DNA of 64,000 nt from assembly GCF_003663885.1 (NCBI RefSeq), contig NZ_RCCE01000003.1:545501-609500 (forward strand), written 5' to 3'. The DNA comes from Litoreibacter meonggei (lineage in GTDB: Bacteria > Pseudomonadota > Alphaproteobacteria > Rhodobacterales > Rhodobacteraceae). The position numbers and the translations under genes were made by a program. The notes beneath the pieces are model-generated. The model was not told the DNA's origin. It ran no database searches and saw only the letters and a list, made by a program, of their open reading frames with translations. Position 1 is the stretch's first letter, and each line of letters opens with the position of its first letter. Below, piece after piece: positions 49,973 through 60,632 of the stretch.

Positions 49973-50116
49973 TTAGGCAGTTGCGGCTGCACGTTCAGCG
50001 CGTTCGGCGTCCCGTTTTTTCCAAGTGCGGTTCATCACCACATACATGATGGCCACGCCGCACAGGAATGCGCCGCCGCCGACGGAGACCACTAGGCCCA
50101 GGCTGCTTGAGTCCAT
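49973..50116 (-). CDS. Small single-helix membrane protein, 47 residues
   Basis: Starts at ATG 50116 with GAAGGAAAC just upstream. The product [20 protein letters not shown] then [20 protein letters not shown] is one membrane helix (about 6-28) followed by a charged, helix-forming tail. No family recognised; the arrangement is typical of small envelope proteins. It lies between the ABC-operon terminator and the rimP promoter, on the opposite strand. Confidence 0.65.
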   Translation of the reverse strand: MDSSSLGLVVSVGGGAFLCGVAIMYVVMNRTWKKRDAERAERAAATA

Positions 50117-50216
50117 TTTCGTTTCCTTCCAAATTGACTGTAGGAATAGTTAATTTCGGAATAGGGCGGTTTTTGGACAGGTTTGCGGCCCTTGCCGGAA
50201 CATCTTCAAACAAAAC

Positions 50217-50245
50217 TTGCAGACTCGTCCGGCTTCCCCTATATC
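50217..50245 (+). promoter_or_regulatory. Promoter of the rimP-nusA-ylxR-infB operon
   Basis: -35 TTGCAG (50217-50222), 17-bp spacer, -10 TATATC (50240-50245). It predicts a leader of roughly 90 bases before rimP. This is the only good sigma-70-type match between the small membrane gene and rimP. Confidence 0.5.
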
Positions 50246-50257
50246 CCCCTCAACAGC

Positions 50258-50323
50258 GGCGCGCTGGTCTCCACCCCCAGCGCTCCACCGGGAAACATCA
50301 ACGGGCCGCGCGCCCGTTTTTTT
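50258..50323 (+). promoter_or_regulatory. Predicted attenuator in the rimP-nusA leader
   Basis: A terminator hairpin, ACGGGC (50301-50306) with GCCCGT (50312-50317) and seven T (50317-50323), ends 17 bases before the rimP ATG, too close for a promoter to lie in between. Upstream, GCGCTGG (50261-50267) pairs with CCAGCGC (50277-50283). Alternatively GGCGCGC (50258-50264) pairs with GCGCGCC (50308-50314), disrupting both hairpins. The overlap allows a terminator/antiterminator switch; feedback by NusA, a termination factor, is a natural hypothesis. Confidence 0.5.
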
Positions 50324-50340
50324 GTGCCTCTAAGGAAACT

Positions 50341-50916
50341 ATGTCTGATCTGATCGCCAAAGCCGCCATCGACCGCCGTCTGGCCGAGATTGCCCAACCC
50401 GTTATCGAGGGTCTGGGCTATGAGTTGGTGCGAATGCGCCTGCTCACGGGCAAAGCCGATATTGTGCAAGTTATGGCGGAGAAACCTGAGGGCGGTATCG
50501 AGGTCGATGACTGCGCCAAGATTTCTACCGCGCTGTCTGCGATTTTTGACGTCGAAGATCCGATCTCCGGCGAATATAGCCTTGAAGTGTCGAGCCCCGG
50601 CATCGACCGCCCCCTGACCCGCTTGAAAGATTTCGAGATGTGGGACGGGTACGAGGCAAAGATTGAAACCGAAGAACTCATCGACGGCCGCCGCCGCTTC
50701 AAAGGGCAGTTGGCAGGCGTTGAAGGTGACGAGGTTCTGATCACCATCGAAGAAGGCACAATCGGCCTGAAATTCGAATGGCTGACAGACGCGAAGCTAG
50801 TCCTAACCGACGAGCTGATCCGCGATGTTCTTAAAAACCGCAAAGACGCGGGCGAAATTGACGAAACCCAATTCGACGAAGTTCAACAGATCGTCGATGG
50901 CGAAGGAGACGACTAA
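50341..50916 (+). CDS. rimP: Ribosome maturation factor RimP
   Basis: A 191-residue protein needed for 30S subunit maturation. N-terminal alpha/beta domain ([37 protein letters not shown]), [17 protein letters not shown] signature, then a C-terminal SH3-like barrel. ATG 50341 with AAGGA is preferred to the much longer frame. Its TAA overlaps the nusA ATG by one base. Confidence 0.94.
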   Translation: MSDLIAKAAIDRRLAEIAQPVIEGLGYELVRMRLLTGKADIVQVMAEKPEGGIEVDDCAKISTALSAIFDVEDPISGEYSLEVSSPGIDRPLTRLKDFEMWDGYEAKIETEELIDGRRRFKGQLAGVEGDEVLITIEEGTIGLKFEWLTDAKLVLTDELIRDVLKNRKDAGEIDETQFDEVQQIVDGEGDD

Positions 50917-52535
50917 TGGCAATTACTTCAGCCAATCAACTTGAGCTGCTGCAAACCGCAGAGGCCGTGGCGCGCGAGAAGATGATCGACCCGGAACTGG
51001 TCGTCGAAGCGATGGAAGAATCCCTCGCTCGCGCAGCCAAATCGCGCTACGGTGCTGAGCTGGATATTCGCGTTTCCATCGACCGTAAAACGGGTAAGGC
51101 CACCTTCACCCGTGTGCGGACTGTTGTCGAAGATGACATGATCGAGAATGACCGCGCCGAGCTGAACGTCGCAGACGCCAAAGATTATCTCGACGACCCA
51201 AAGGTCGGCGACACAATCGTTGACGAAGTGCCTCCAGTTGAAATGGGCCGCATCGCCGCGCAATCTGCCAAGCAGGTTATCTTGCAGAAGGTGCGCGAAG
51301 CCGAGCGTGATCGTCAGTACGAAGAATTCAAGGACCGCGTGGGCACGATTATCAACGGTCAGGTTAAACGCGAAGAGTACGGCAACGTCATCGTCGACAT
51401 TGGTCGTGGCGAAGCCATCCTGCGCCGCAACGAGAAAATCGGCCGCGAAAGTTACCGCCCGAACGACCGCATTCGCGTCTACATCAAAGATGTGCGTCGC
51501 GAAGTGCGTGGACCGCAAATCTTCCTGTCACGCACCGATCCGCAATTCATGGCGGAACTGTTCAAGATGGAAGTGCCAGAAATCTATGATGGCATCATCG
51601 AGATTAAAGCTGTGGCCCGTGATCCAGGTTCGCGTGCGAAAATTGCCGTTATTTCACATGACGGATCCATCGACCCAGTAGGGGCCTGCGTTGGTATGCG
51701 CGGCAGCCGCGTTCAGGCCGTTGTGAACGAACTTCAAGGCGAGAAGATCGACATCATCCCATGGAACGAAGACCAACCGACATTCTTGGTGAACGCACTT
51801 CAACCTGCTGAAGTTTCCAAAGTGGTTCTGGACGAAGAAGCCGAGCGCATCGAAGTTGTCGTGCCCGAAGAGCAGCTGTCGCTGGCGATTGGCCGTCGTG
51901 GTCAGAACGTGCGTCTTGCATCACAACTGACTGGCCTCGACATCGACATCATGACCGAGGAAGAAGAATCCGCGCGTCGTCAGGCTGAATTCGAAGTCCG
52001 TACCAAGCTGTTCATGGAAACACTGGACCTCGACGAGTTCTTTGCACAACTGCTGGTCTCTGAAGGCTTCACCTCGCTGGAAGAAGTGGCTTACGTCGAA
52101 GTCGGCGAGCTTCTCGTTATCGACGGCGTAGACGACGATACCGCATCCGAGCTGCAGGCCCGTGCCCGCGATTATCTGGAAGCTGCTGCCAAGAAGGCGT
52201 TGGAAACGGCCCGTGAATTGGGTGCGCAGGATAGCCTTATTGAATTCGAAGGACTGACACCCCAAATGGTGGAAGCGCTGGCGAAAGACGATGTGAAGAC
52301 ACTGGAAGACTTCGCAACCTGCGCTGACTGGGAACTGGCCGGTGGCTGGACAACAGTAAATGGCGAACGCTCCAAAGATGACGGCGTTCTGGAGCCCTTC
52401 GACGTGTCGCTTGAGGAAGCGCAAAAAATGGTTATGACCGCCCGCATCCAGCTTGGCTGGGTTGATCCTGCTGATTTGGCGTCTGAAGAAGAAGCCGAAG
52501 ACGGTGCCGAAGAAACTGCGGAGGCTGAGGCCTGA
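50916..52535 (+). CDS. nusA: Transcription termination/antitermination factor NusA
   Basis: A 539-residue protein: N-terminal RNA-polymerase-binding domain, S1 domain (about 135-200; VDIGRGEAILRRNEKIGRESY), KH domains (ISHDGSIDPVGACVGMRGSRV; EEQLSLAIGRRGQNVRLASQL) and a C-terminal helical repeat region, with an acidic end rich in Glu/Ala. Controls pausing, termination and rRNA antitermination. Second gene of the operon with rimP, ylxR and infB. Confidence 0.96.
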   Translation: MAITSANQLELLQTAEAVAREKMIDPELVVEAMEESLARAAKSRYGAELDIRVSIDRKTGKATFTRVRTVVEDDMIENDRAELNVADAKDYLDDPKVGDTIVDEVPPVEMGRIAAQSAKQVILQKVREAERDRQYEEFKDRVGTIINGQVKREEYGNVIVDIGRGEAILRRNEKIGRESYRPNDRIRVYIKDVRREVRGPQIFLSRTDPQFMAELFKMEVPEIYDGIIEIKAVARDPGSRAKIAVISHDGSIDPVGACVGMRGSRVQAVVNELQGEKIDIIPWNEDQPTFLVNALQPAEVSKVVLDEEAERIEVVVPEEQLSLAIGRRGQNVRLASQLTGLDIDIMTEEEESARRQAEFEVRTKLFMETLDLDEFFAQLLVSEGFTSLEEVAYVEVGELLVIDGVDDDTASELQARARDYLEAAAKKALETARELGAQDSLIEFEGLTPQMVEALAKDDVKTLEDFATCADWELAGGWTTVNGERSKDDGVLEPFDVSLEEAQKMVMTARIQLGWVDPADLASEEEAEDGAEETAEAEA

Positions 52536-52558
52536 TCTCAGGCCTCAGGGATCCCGGC

Positions 52559-53194
52559 ATGAGCCGCGGCGGTCAGGAAAAAGAACAAAACGGCCCGGAG
52601 CGACGTTGCATCGCTACGGGAGAGTTGCGCGACCCGGCGTTGATGATCCGCTTTGTGGTTGGACCGGAAGGTCAGGCCGTACCGGATGTTCGCAACAAGC
52701 TGCCCGGTCGTGGAATTTGGGTGAGCGCCGACAAGGACGCCTTGGAGAAGGCCATCAAGACAAAGGCGTTCTCGCGCTCCGCCAAGGAGCAAGTAAGCGT
52801 GCCAGACGGTCTGTTCGAACAGACCGACAAACTGCTGGCACGTAGGTTGGTTGATCTGATCTCGCTCGCGCGTAAGGCGGGGCAAGCGGTCACTGGCTAC
52901 GAGAAGGTAAAGAGCCTGCTGGAAAACGAGCGTGCAACGCTCTTGGTGCAGGCAAGTGACGGGTCCGAGAGGGGCAAATCAAAGCTCCATTCGCCGCCCG
53001 GAAAAGACGTATTTATTGGCTGTTTGACCTCTCAGGAATTGGGTTTGGCTTTCGGTCGGGAAAGTGTGATACATGGCGCCTTAACGGCAGGTGGACTCAG
53101 CAGACAGATAAAAGCTGAGGGCATCAGGCTGAAAGGTGTCCGCGGACATAGCGGCGGAAAGAAATCCCGCCCGAAAGGAAAAGACGACGCATGA
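52559..53194 (+). CDS. ylxR: YlxR-type RNA-binding protein with L7Ae-like domain
   Basis: A 211-residue fusion: N-terminal DUF448/YlxR domain ([29 protein letters not shown]) and a C-terminal L7Ae/YlxQ-like domain ([27 protein letters not shown]), ending in a basic tail. Typically lies between nusA and infB, as here, and is linked to RNA binding and RNase P or ribosome control. Ends with an ATGA overlap onto infB. Confidence 0.92.
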   Translation: MSRGGQEKEQNGPERRCIATGELRDPALMIRFVVGPEGQAVPDVRNKLPGRGIWVSADKDALEKAIKTKAFSRSAKEQVSVPDGLFEQTDKLLARRLVDLISLARKAGQAVTGYEKVKSLLENERATLLVQASDGSERGKSKLHSPPGKDVFIGCLTSQELGLAFGRESVIHGALTAGGLSRQIKAEGIRLKGVRGHSGGKKSRPKGKDDA

Positions 53195-55692
53195 GCGATA
53201 GTGACGGTAAAAAACCCCTTGGCCTTAAAGGTGGCGCACGTCCCGGTAACGTGAAGCAAAGCTTCAGCCACGGGCGCACCAAGAACGTGGTGGTGGAAAC
53301 CAAACGCAAGCGCGTAGTGGTGCCTAAACCCGGTGGCGCTAAGCCTTCAATTACTGGATCGCCCTCTGTTGGTGATCCTTCCAAACGTCCTGCCGGCATC
53401 TCCGATGCAGAAATGGATCGCCGCATGAAGGCGCTTCAGGCTGCTAAAGAGCAAGAAGCAGCCGACATCGAACGCCGCGCCGCCGAAGAGGCCGAACAGC
53501 AAGAGCGCCGCGAACGCCGCCGCGCCGAGGCTGAAGAAAAAGAGCGTGAAGAAAAAGAACGCGAAGACGCTCTCAAAGCCAAGGCTGATGAAGAGGCTCG
53601 CAAAGCTCGCGAGGCCGCAGAAGCCAAAGCTGCTGCGGCGGCTCCTGCTGTTGCACCGGCTGCTGCTGCAGCACCGGGCGAGCCCGCAGTATCCCCATCC
53701 GGCCCGCGTGGTGGCGGCAAAGCCGCGCCAACACCAGCGCGTCGTGATCGCGATGACCGCGACAATAAAAACGCGAAGACCCGTAACGACGACGCACGTC
53801 GCTCTGGCAAGCTGACGCTGAACCAAGCCCTACGCGGTGGTGACGGCCGTCACAAATCCATGGCCGCCATGAAGCGCAAGCAAGAGCGTGCGCGTCAAAA
53901 AGCTATGGGTGGCTCTGTTGAGCGCGAAAAGGTTGTGCGTGACGTTAAGCTGCCAGAAGCCATTGTTGTTTCTGAGCTGGCAAACCGCATGGCGGAACGC
54001 GTGTCAGATGTTGTTAAGGCGCTGATGACAAACGGCATTATGGCGACTCAGACTCAGTCCATTGACGCTGATACTGCCGAATTGATCATCGAAGAGTTCG
54101 GCCACAAAGTTGTTCGGGTTTCGGACTCGGATGTGGAAGACATCATCACGGAAGTGTTGGATGACGAAAAAGACCTGTCGCCGCGTGCGCCGGTCATCAC
54201 CATCATGGGCCACGTTGACCACGGCAAAACATCGCTGCTTGACGCCATCCGCAACGCCCGCGTTACCGCTGGCGAAGCTGGAGGCATCACGCAGCACATC
54301 GGTGCCTACCAAGTAGAACAAAACGGCAGCTTGTTGACGTTCCTCGACACACCTGGCCACGCCGCATTTACGTCCATGCGCGCCCGTGGTGCTCAGGTAA
54401 CCGACATCGTTGTACTGGTTGTGGCCGCAGACGATGCGGTGATGCCGCAAACGATCGAGGCTATTCACCACGCCAAAGCTGCCGGTGTTCCTATGATTGT
54501 GGCGATCAACAAGGTCGACAAGCATGACGCAAACCCGGACAAGGTTCGCACCGATCTGCTTCAACATGAAGTGATCGTTGAGAAGATGTCGGGCGAAGTG
54601 CAAGACGTGGAGGTTTCGGCTACCACCGGGCAGGGTCTCGACACCTTGCTTGAAGCCATTGCACTCCAATCTGAGATCTTGGAACTGAAAGCCAACCCTG
54701 ATCGTGCCGCTTCCGGCGCCGTGATCGAGGCTCAGCTTGACGTTGGCCGCGGTCCGGTTGCTACGGTTCTGGTCCAGAACGGCACATTGCGCCAAGGCGA
54801 CATCTTCGTTGTGGGTGAGCAGTACGGTAAGGTTCGTGCGCTGATCAACGACCAAGGCGACCGCATCAAGGAAGCCGGCCCTTCGGTTCCTGTCGAAGTT
54901 CTTGGCCTCAACGGCACACCTGAGGCTGGCGACGTTCTGAACGTCGTCGAGACCGAAGCGCAGGCCCGCGAGATCGCCGAATACCGCGAGAAAGCCGCCA
55001 AAGACAAACGCGCCGCCGCTGGTGCCGCGACGACCCTTGAGCAGTTGATGGCGAAAGCCAAAGACGACGAAAACCTGTCTGAGATGCCCATCTTGGTGAA
55101 GGCTGACGTTCAAGGTTCTGCCGAAGCTATCGTTCAAGCGATGGAGAAAATCGGTAACGACGAGGTCCGCGTTCGCGTCCTACACTCCGGTGTTGGTGCG
55201 ATTACAGAAAGCGATATCGGTCTGGCGGAAGCCTCCGGCGCGCCAGTGTTCGGCTTCAACGTTCGTGCCAATGCATCTGCGCGTAACTCCGCCAACCAAA
55301 AGGGCGTGGAAATCCGGTACTACTCGGTGATCTACGACCTAGTGGATGATGTGAAACAAGCAGCCTCTGGCTTGCTGTCTGCTGAGATCAAGGAAACCTT
55401 CATCGGTTACGCCACGATAAAAGAAGTCTTCAAGGTCACCGGCGTCGGCAAAGTTGCTGGCTGTATCATTACCGAAGGTGTGGCCCGCCGCTCCGCTGGA
55501 GTACGCTTGCTGCGCGACGATATTGTGATCCACGAAGGCACGCTGAAAACTCTGAAACGCTTCAAAGATGAAGTTCCGGAGGTTCAGTCTGGCCAGGAAT
55601 GCGGTATGGCATTTGAAGCTTACGACGATATCCGCCCTGCGGATGTGATCGAGATCTTCACCCGCGAAGAGGTCGAGCGTTCACTGGATTAA
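53191..55692 (+). CDS. infB: Translation initiation factor IF-2
   Basis: An 833-residue GTPase that places initiator tRNA on the ribosome. Long N-terminal region rich in Glu, Arg, Ala and Lys (about 65-210), then the conserved N2 domain, G domain with GHVDHGKT (340-347), DTPGHAAF and NKVDK, and domains II-IV. The basic/acidic low-complexity section is longer than the G domain spacer in many species but normal for alphaproteobacteria. Confidence 0.96.
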   Translation: MSDSDGKKPLGLKGGARPGNVKQSFSHGRTKNVVVETKRKRVVVPKPGGAKPSITGSPSVGDPSKRPAGISDAEMDRRMKALQAAKEQEAADIERRAAEEAEQQERRERRRAEAEEKEREEKEREDALKAKADEEARKAREAAEAKAAAAAPAVAPAAAAAPGEPAVSPSGPRGGGKAAPTPARRDRDDRDNKNAKTRNDDARRSGKLTLNQALRGGDGRHKSMAAMKRKQERARQKAMGGSVEREKVVRDVKLPEAIVVSELANRMAERVSDVVKALMTNGIMATQTQSIDADTAELIIEEFGHKVVRVSDSDVEDIITEVLDDEKDLSPRAPVITIMGHVDHGKTSLLDAIRNARVTAGEAGGITQHIGAYQVEQNGSLLTFLDTPGHAAFTSMRARGAQVTDIVVLVVAADDAVMPQTIEAIHHAKAAGVPMIVAINKVDKHDANPDKVRTDLLQHEVIVEKMSGEVQDVEVSATTGQGLDTLLEAIALQSEILELKANPDRAASGAVIEAQLDVGRGPVATVLVQNGTLRQGDIFVVGEQYGKVRALINDQGDRIKEAGPSVPVEVLGLNGTPEAGDVLNVVETEAQAREIAEYREKAAKDKRAAAGAATTLEQLMAKAKDDENLSEMPILVKADVQGSAEAIVQAMEKIGNDEVRVRVLHSGVGAITESDIGLAEASGAPVFGFNVRANASARNSANQKGVEIRYYSVIYDLVDDVKQAASGLLSAEIKETFIGYATIKEVFKVTGVGKVAGCIITEGVARRSAGVRLLRDDIVIHEGTLKTLKRFKDEVPEVQSGQECGMAFEAYDDIRPADVIEIFTREEVERSLD

Positions 55693-55714
55693 GTCGACGC
55701 AATATGAATACTAG

Positions 55715-55744
55715 AAAGCCCCGTGCAGAAATGCCGGGGCTTTT
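55715..55744 (+). terminator. Rho-independent terminator of the nusA-infB operon
   Basis: AAAGCCCCG (55715-55723) pairs with CGGGGCTTT (55735-55743), 9-bp stem, eleven-base loop, followed by T-rich sequence. It lies 23 bases after the infB stop and also faces the end of the Hint protein gene. Confidence 0.9.
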
Positions 55745-55760
55745 CTCGTTCAAGGCGCAT

Positions 55761-56957
55761 CTAAAACGCGACAAGCGGCGTTTTGTGGTTCTTTACGTAG
55801 CGATGGATCATATGACGCGCACGCGCACCTGACCTGAGCGTTCGCGCCGAACGAAGCTGTCTCTCCGCTGCCTCGCCAATCGTCTTCGGAAGTAGAATTT
55901 CCAACTCCTCCCGCGCGGCGATCGAAATCGCACTCAGCGATTCAGAGCCCAGAAACAGACTTTCAGCGGCTACACCGTTGGCATTTAACACGTGGTGGTC
56001 GTCAAGAAGGACGTGGAAATAGTAGAAGTCCTCGTCGGGTTGCTCGACCGTAACCCCATCGCATCCCAACAGGTCTTTCGCGGGGACAAGTAGTTCGTCA
56101 TGCCCAAACATGCGTTGCGCGATCTTGCCGGTGACAAGTAATCGGTGCTGACGTGACACCCGCAACGGACGCTGTTCGACGCCAAGACCCAGAGCTTTGG
56201 CGTCGATACAGATAGGTGCAAGTTTGGTATCCGACTTTAGCTCGGCAGCGCTGACCCGCCGCGCGAAAATCCAGCGGATTGGTTGAACGCCATTGTCGCG
56301 GGTATTTACCAAGTCCCCAGCGCGTAAATGTTCGATGCCGGTGAAGCCTTGCGGTGTCTCCAACATTGTTCCAGTCGCGAAACAAACGTTCTGCGATCCC
56401 GGCGTCGGCGTGGAATTGTTGGTAAAGCTGGACCCGCCGCGCTGAATAGAAAATCCGTCTTGATCATTCCCGAAGTTCTCACCCGATCCTACTCGCGTGG
56501 CCGTGCTGGAAAAACCGGCGTACCGCGAGCCCGTGGTCGGGTCGTCCAGCGTGTCGCCGTTATAGGTCGCCTGAATAAACTCGTCATTCGCAGGGTCGTA
56601 GACGACCAAGTTGTCGGCACTATTGTTAAACACGTTGCTGTTGTAGTTCGCGTCAAACGCAAGGTTATTACCTGTGACGCTGGGCAAACTGCCGCCGGAT
56701 TGAACGTTGCGTACAACAACCGCTACGGCCCCTGCTTCTAGAACGGTGCCGGGTGGAAAGGTGAACCAGTTGTCGCGACCTGCATCCCAAAGCTCGAGAC
56801 CAGAGATATCAATAGCACTGCCGGAGGTGTTTATGAGTTCAAGAAATTCGTCGCCGCCGCGCGCGACGCCACTGCCATCTGTATCAAAGTTGTTAGCGCC
56901 ATTGGGGTCAACGAGGACCTCGTTAATCGCAATACCGCCCAAAAGTAAGTCGGGCAC
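55761..56957 (-). CDS. Lamin-tail domain / Hint domain protein
   Basis: A 398-residue protein with an N-terminal lamin-tail (LTD) domain (about 8-145: [45 protein letters not shown]) and a Hint domain starting at Cys192 ([40 protein letters not shown]), followed by a basic tail. Hint domains cut themselves at the cysteine via an N-S acyl shift. There is no Sec signal, so export by a type I system is possible, as for other Rhodobacterales Hint proteins, though no RTX repeats are seen. Function unknown. Confidence 0.82.
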   Translation of the reverse strand: MPDLLLGGIAINEVLVDPNGANNFDTDGSGVARGGDEFLELINTSGSAIDISGLELWDAGRDNWFTFPPGTVLEAGAVAVVVRNVQSGGSLPSVTGNNLAFDANYNSNVFNNSADNLVVYDPANDEFIQATYNGDTLDDPTTGSRYAGFSSTATRVGSGENFGNDQDGFSIQRGGSSFTNNSTPTPGSQNVCFATGTMLETPQGFTGIEHLRAGDLVNTRDNGVQPIRWIFARRVSAAELKSDTKLAPICIDAKALGLGVEQRPLRVSRQHRLLVTGKIAQRMFGHDELLVPAKDLLGCDGVTVEQPDEDFYYFHVLLDDHHVLNANGVAAESLFLGSESLSAISIAAREELEILLPKTIGEAAERQLRSARTLRSGARARHMIHRYVKNHKTPLVAF

Positions 56958-57134
56958 CGCTCTGCTCTTTATAATTTTGATCTAAGCGACCCGAATTTAC
57001 CCAATTTTGTGGACAAATATACGGGGAAACAATGCTGGCTAATAAACTGTTGCAGATTTCCCGAAATTCTCGGCACCTCTTTGCGCCCATGCCCATCCAT
57101 GACTATATGTCCGCAAGGTACAAAGGAGAGCAGC

Positions 57135-57692
57135 ATGTCCGACGACAAATTCCCCGGCTGGCACGGCACAACCATCATTGGCGTTCGCAAGGGTGGCAAG
57201 GTTGTTATCGCGGGTGACGGGCAGGTGTCCGTTGGTCAAACCGTGATGAAAGGCACTGCGCGCAAGGTGCGGCGACTGTCTCCGGGCGGGACGGATGTAG
57301 TTGCGGGGTTTGCGGGGTCGACCGCAGATGCGTTTACCTTGCTTGAGCGGTTGGAAAGCAAACTTGAGGCTGTTCCGGGTCAGTTGGCGCGCGCCGCAGT
57401 TGAGTTGGCGAAAGACTGGCGTACAGATAAATACCTGAAAAACTTGGAGGCGATGCTGATCGTTACCGATGGCAAAGACCTGTTTGTCATAACTGGTGCG
57501 GGCGATGTGCTGGAGCCGGAACATGACGTCACTGCTATCGGCTCCGGTGGGAATTTCGCATTGGCAGCGGGTCGTGCAATGATGGACACAGACAAGGATG
57601 CCGAAACCATCGCAAGGGACGCGATGAAGATCGCCGCCGACATATGCGTCTACACCAACGGCAACCTAACGGTTGAGACCATTGATGAGTGA
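57135..57692 (+). CDS. hslV: ATP-dependent protease peptidase subunit HslV
   Basis: A 185-residue proteasome-like protease that works with HslU. The catalytic Thr12 lies in [12 protein letters not shown] after an 11-residue propeptide, as usual in alphaproteobacteria. [12 protein letters not shown] and [15 protein letters not shown] are family motifs. ATG 57135 follows AAAGGAGAG; the longer frame upstream is spurious. The next gene starts within its end. Confidence 0.95.
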   Translation: MSDDKFPGWHGTTIIGVRKGGKVVIAGDGQVSVGQTVMKGTARKVRRLSPGGTDVVAGFAGSTADAFTLLERLESKLEAVPGQLARAAVELAKDWRTDKYLKNLEAMLIVTDGKDLFVITGAGDVLEPEHDVTAIGSGGNFALAAGRAMMDTDKDAETIARDAMKIAADICVYTNGNLTVETIDE

Positions 57693-58767
57693 CGGCATTT
57701 CACGCGATGATCTGCGCGCGGCGGTTGCATCTGGCGTTCTGGACGAGGCGCAAGCCAGCAACCTGATGATCCTGTCTGACCAGCGGCAGGGCTACCGCGC
57801 CAACATGATCGGCGACGACGAACCATTCGAGTTATTCAAGGGGTTTGCAGAGATATTCGTAACGGTTGGGCTTGGACTGCTCGTGGCGGGCTTGATTGGG
57901 CTGACCGCTATTTTTGGCGATGTCGTTCTGATTCCTGCCGTCACTATGGCGATTTCCTTAGCTTTGGCATTTTACTTCACCAAAAAGCGGCGCATGTCAC
58001 TGCCCTCAATCGCGCTTTGCATCGCATTCGCTGTGACCCTGGCGCTCACCACCAGCTCTGTGATTGTCGGCGAGCAAGGCGACATGACTCCATGGAGAGT
58101 GGTGATAATAGGCCTCATCGGCATAGTCGGCATGCTGGGCTACTATCGCGTGTTCCGATTGCCGTTCGCAATGTTTGCGCTTGGGGTGTTTGGAGTCATC
58201 ACGATCATCGGAGCGGTCGATTTCCTATTTCCAGGCAACACGCCAAACGCGGACCTGACCGACTACTTTGATCTACGTCGCCAACCCTATCTGGCTATTG
58301 GAACACTGGTCTTCGGGGTTTGCGCATTTCTGGGTGCGCTCTGGTTTGACTTGCAAGACCCGCATCGCGTCAGCCGCAAATCCGCCTCTGCCTTTTGGCT
58401 GCATATCCTTGCCGCCCCGGCATTGGTGAACACGCTTGTCATGTCCAACTACCAAATGGGCGGCGCGGTTGGTACAAGCCTCGCGATTTTCGTACTGGCA
58501 CTATTCACCTTGCTCGCGATCATCATCGACCGGCGCAGCTTCCTGACGGCAGGGTTGGTGTATATGGGACTACTCTTGGCGTCCGCTATCAGTGAAACGG
58601 GCACCGAATGGGCGCCCGTTCTGACGATGCTTGTGCTTGGCCTTTTCGTCACATCCCTTGGAGCGTTCTGGACTCAGACCCGCGCATGGTTGCTTGGATT
58701 GCTGCCAAACTTTCCCGGGAAACACCGCCTGCCACCCTACGAGGACGGGCTGGCGGTGTCGGAATAA
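57685..58767 (+). CDS. Polytopic membrane protein, DUF2157-like
   Basis: A 360-residue protein with about ten membrane helices after a soluble N-terminus ([20 protein letters not shown]) reminiscent of DUF2157 proteins, which carry a similar 'acid-tail' start. No transport motif recognised. It begins 8 bases inside hslV (ATG 57685), so its translation is coupled to HslV, and its stop abuts the convergent DM13 gene exactly. Confidence 0.72.
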   Translation: MSDGISRDDLRAAVASGVLDEAQASNLMILSDQRQGYRANMIGDDEPFELFKGFAEIFVTVGLGLLVAGLIGLTAIFGDVVLIPAVTMAISLALAFYFTKKRRMSLPSIALCIAFAVTLALTTSSVIVGEQGDMTPWRVVIIGLIGIVGMLGYYRVFRLPFAMFALGVFGVITIIGAVDFLFPGNTPNADLTDYFDLRRQPYLAIGTLVFGVCAFLGALWFDLQDPHRVSRKSASAFWLHILAAPALVNTLVMSNYQMGGAVGTSLAIFVLALFTLLAIIIDRRSFLTAGLVYMGLLLASAISETGTEWAPVLTMLVLGLFVTSLGAFWTQTRAWLLGLLPNFPGKHRLPPYEDGLAVSE

Positions 58768-59151
58768 TCACAACTTGGCGACACCCAGCGGCACGTTGAA
58801 CTTCTCGCACCAAATCCAGACTTCGTTGTAGTCGTCGGGATTAATCCCGGATGGGATCTTGTATGTGGACGCGCCTTTGTCAGATTTCAGTGAGCCCATA
58901 AGCGTCTTTGGGTCGTACCCGTTATTTCCAAGCGCAACTTTTGGATCAGGGGCGCCGTCGAAGGTAAAGTCGCTCATCAATTCTACTGAGCCACCAGAAC
59001 CCGATTTCACAAGCTCGGCACGACCGGTGGTCTTGTGATTGCTCGCGCCTTTGAATTTTCCGATGCGACCATGGCCACCAGCGAACGCCGGAAGCGCAGT
59101 TACGGTTGAAACGGCGATGGCGCCACGAAGGATAGATCGACGAGAGATCAT
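58768..59151 (-). CDS. Secreted DM13-domain protein with twin-arginine signal
   Basis: A 127-residue protein: twin-arginine-like signal (ISRRSILRGAIAVSTVTALP, cleavage near AFAGG), then a DM13 domain (FKGASNHKTTGRAEL, APDPKVALGNNG, STYKIP, WIWCEKFNVPLGVAKL) with the family's Trp-Cys pair. DM13 proteins are thought to be electron-transfer or redox related. ATG 59151 follows GGAGCAACCC. A 7-bp stem (58755-58761 with 58779-58785) spans the junction with the convergent gene; it lacks a uridine tract. Confidence 0.8.
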   Translation of the reverse strand: MISRRSILRGAIAVSTVTALPAFAGGHGRIGKFKGASNHKTTGRAELVKSGSGGSVELMSDFTFDGAPDPKVALGNNGYDPKTLMGSLKSDKGASTYKIPSGINPDDYNEVWIWCEKFNVPLGVAKL

Positions 59152-59311
59152 GGGTTGCTCCATAGATTGATACAATGGGCAGAGTATTCGCTGAAAACGC
59201 CAAAGCCGGAACCCCTCACACGGAAACGTCACCTTAAGTGAATTCGACCCTTAAAGTTGCGGGTGGTTCGTCATAGGTCTAAAACACCTTCAAATCTAAG
59301 AGGATGCCATT

Positions 59312-60631
59312 GTGACCGACCTGACCCCCCGCGAAATCGTATCCGAGCTGGATCGCTTCATCATCGGGCAGAAAGACGCCAAACGGGCCGTGGCCGTGGC
59401 CTTGCGCAACCGCTGGCGGCGCAAGCAATTGGCTGATGATCTGCGCGACGAAGTGTACCCTAAGAACATATTGATGATTGGGCCTACCGGCGTTGGCAAA
59501 ACTGAGATCTCGCGCCGTTTGGCCAAGCTTGCCCGTGCGCCGTTTTTGAAGGTTGAGGCCACCAAGTTCACCGAAGTTGGTTATGTGGGCCGAGACGTGG
59601 AACAGATCGTGCGTGACTTGGTGGATGCCGCAATCATCATGACGCGCGAGCAAATGCGCGAAGACGTCAAAGCCGCTGCGCATGAGGCGGCAGAAGAACG
59701 TGTGATTGATGCGCTGGCTGGGACTGATGCCCGTGATGGTACGCGCGACATGTTCCGCAAGAAGCTGCGCGACGGTGTACTGGACGACAAAGAAATCGAG
59801 CTGGATGTAACCGATTCTGGTGGCGGAAATCCCTTCCAGATGTTCGAAGTTCCAGGCCAGCCCGGCATGGGCGGCGGCCCCGGGATGATGAACCTTGGCG
59901 ATCTGTTCGGCAAAGCAATGGGCGGGAAAACGACGAAGCGGAAAATGAAAGTTGCCGACTCCTATGAAGTGCTTGTGGCTGACGAGGCGGATAAGATGCT
60001 GGATCAGGAAGCCGTGACCCAAAACGCGATTGAAGCTGTTGAGCAAAACGGCATCGTCTTCCTTGATGAAATCGACAAAGTCTGTGCACGCGCCGACGCG
60101 CGCGGTGCTGATGTCAGCCGTGAAGGCGTGCAGCGAGATCTGCTTCCGCTCATTGAGGGCACAACTGTTTCAACGAAACATGGCCCCGTAAAAACTGACC
60201 ATGTCCTGTTCATCGCCTCCGGCGCTTTCCATATCGCCAAGCCGTCCGACTTGCTGCCTGAATTGCAAGGACGCCTTCCCATTCGGGTTGAGCTGCGCGC
60301 CCTGACCGAAGATGACTTCGTGCGTATCCTGACAGAAACAGACAACGCGCTGACGCGTCAGTACACAGCATTGATGGGCACCGAGGAGGTCGAGGTATCT
60401 TTTACAGATGATGGGATCGCCGCCCTGGCCCGTATCGCCGCTGAAGTAAATCAATCGGTCGAGAATATCGGCGCACGTAGGCTTTATACCGTCATGGAGC
60501 GCGTGTTCGAAGATCTTAGCTTCACCGCGCCTGACCGCGCGGGCGACGAAATTACAGTGAACGCCGCGTTTGTTGAAACGCATCTGGGCGAGTTGAGCAG
60601 ATCGGCCGACCTCAGCAAATACGTTCTGTAG
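59312..60631 (+). CDS. hslU: ATP-dependent protease ATPase subunit HslU
   Basis: A 439-residue AAA+ unfoldase partnered with HslV. Walker A GPTGVGKT (57-64), the insertion (I) domain around 110-230, Walker [14 protein letters not shown], and C-terminal [15 protein letters not shown], the tail that inserts into HslV. Starts at GTG 59312. One base separates it from the lipoprotein hydrolase gene, so they share a transcript. Confidence 0.95.
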   Translation: MTDLTPREIVSELDRFIIGQKDAKRAVAVALRNRWRRKQLADDLRDEVYPKNILMIGPTGVGKTEISRRLAKLARAPFLKVEATKFTEVGYVGRDVEQIVRDLVDAAIIMTREQMREDVKAAAHEAAEERVIDALAGTDARDGTRDMFRKKLRDGVLDDKEIELDVTDSGGGNPFQMFEVPGQPGMGGGPGMMNLGDLFGKAMGGKTTKRKMKVADSYEVLVADEADKMLDQEAVTQNAIEAVEQNGIVFLDEIDKVCARADARGADVSREGVQRDLLPLIEGTTVSTKHGPVKTDHVLFIASGAFHIAKPSDLLPELQGRLPIRVELRALTEDDFVRILTETDNALTRQYTALMGTEEVEVSFTDDGIAALARIAAEVNQSVENIGARRLYTVMERVFEDLSFTAPDRAGDEITVNAAFVETHLGELSRSADLSKYVL

Positions 60632-60632
60632 A

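Noticed and set aside
54004-55137. 377-residue open frame antisense to infB
   Set aside because: Shadow of the IF-2 gene; no ribosome site or recognisable domain.
57083-57112. Possible heat-shock or sigma-70 promoter before hslV (TTTGCG, 18 bases, TATATG)
   Set aside because: Poor -35 and no match to a clear RpoH consensus; not distinguishable from chance.
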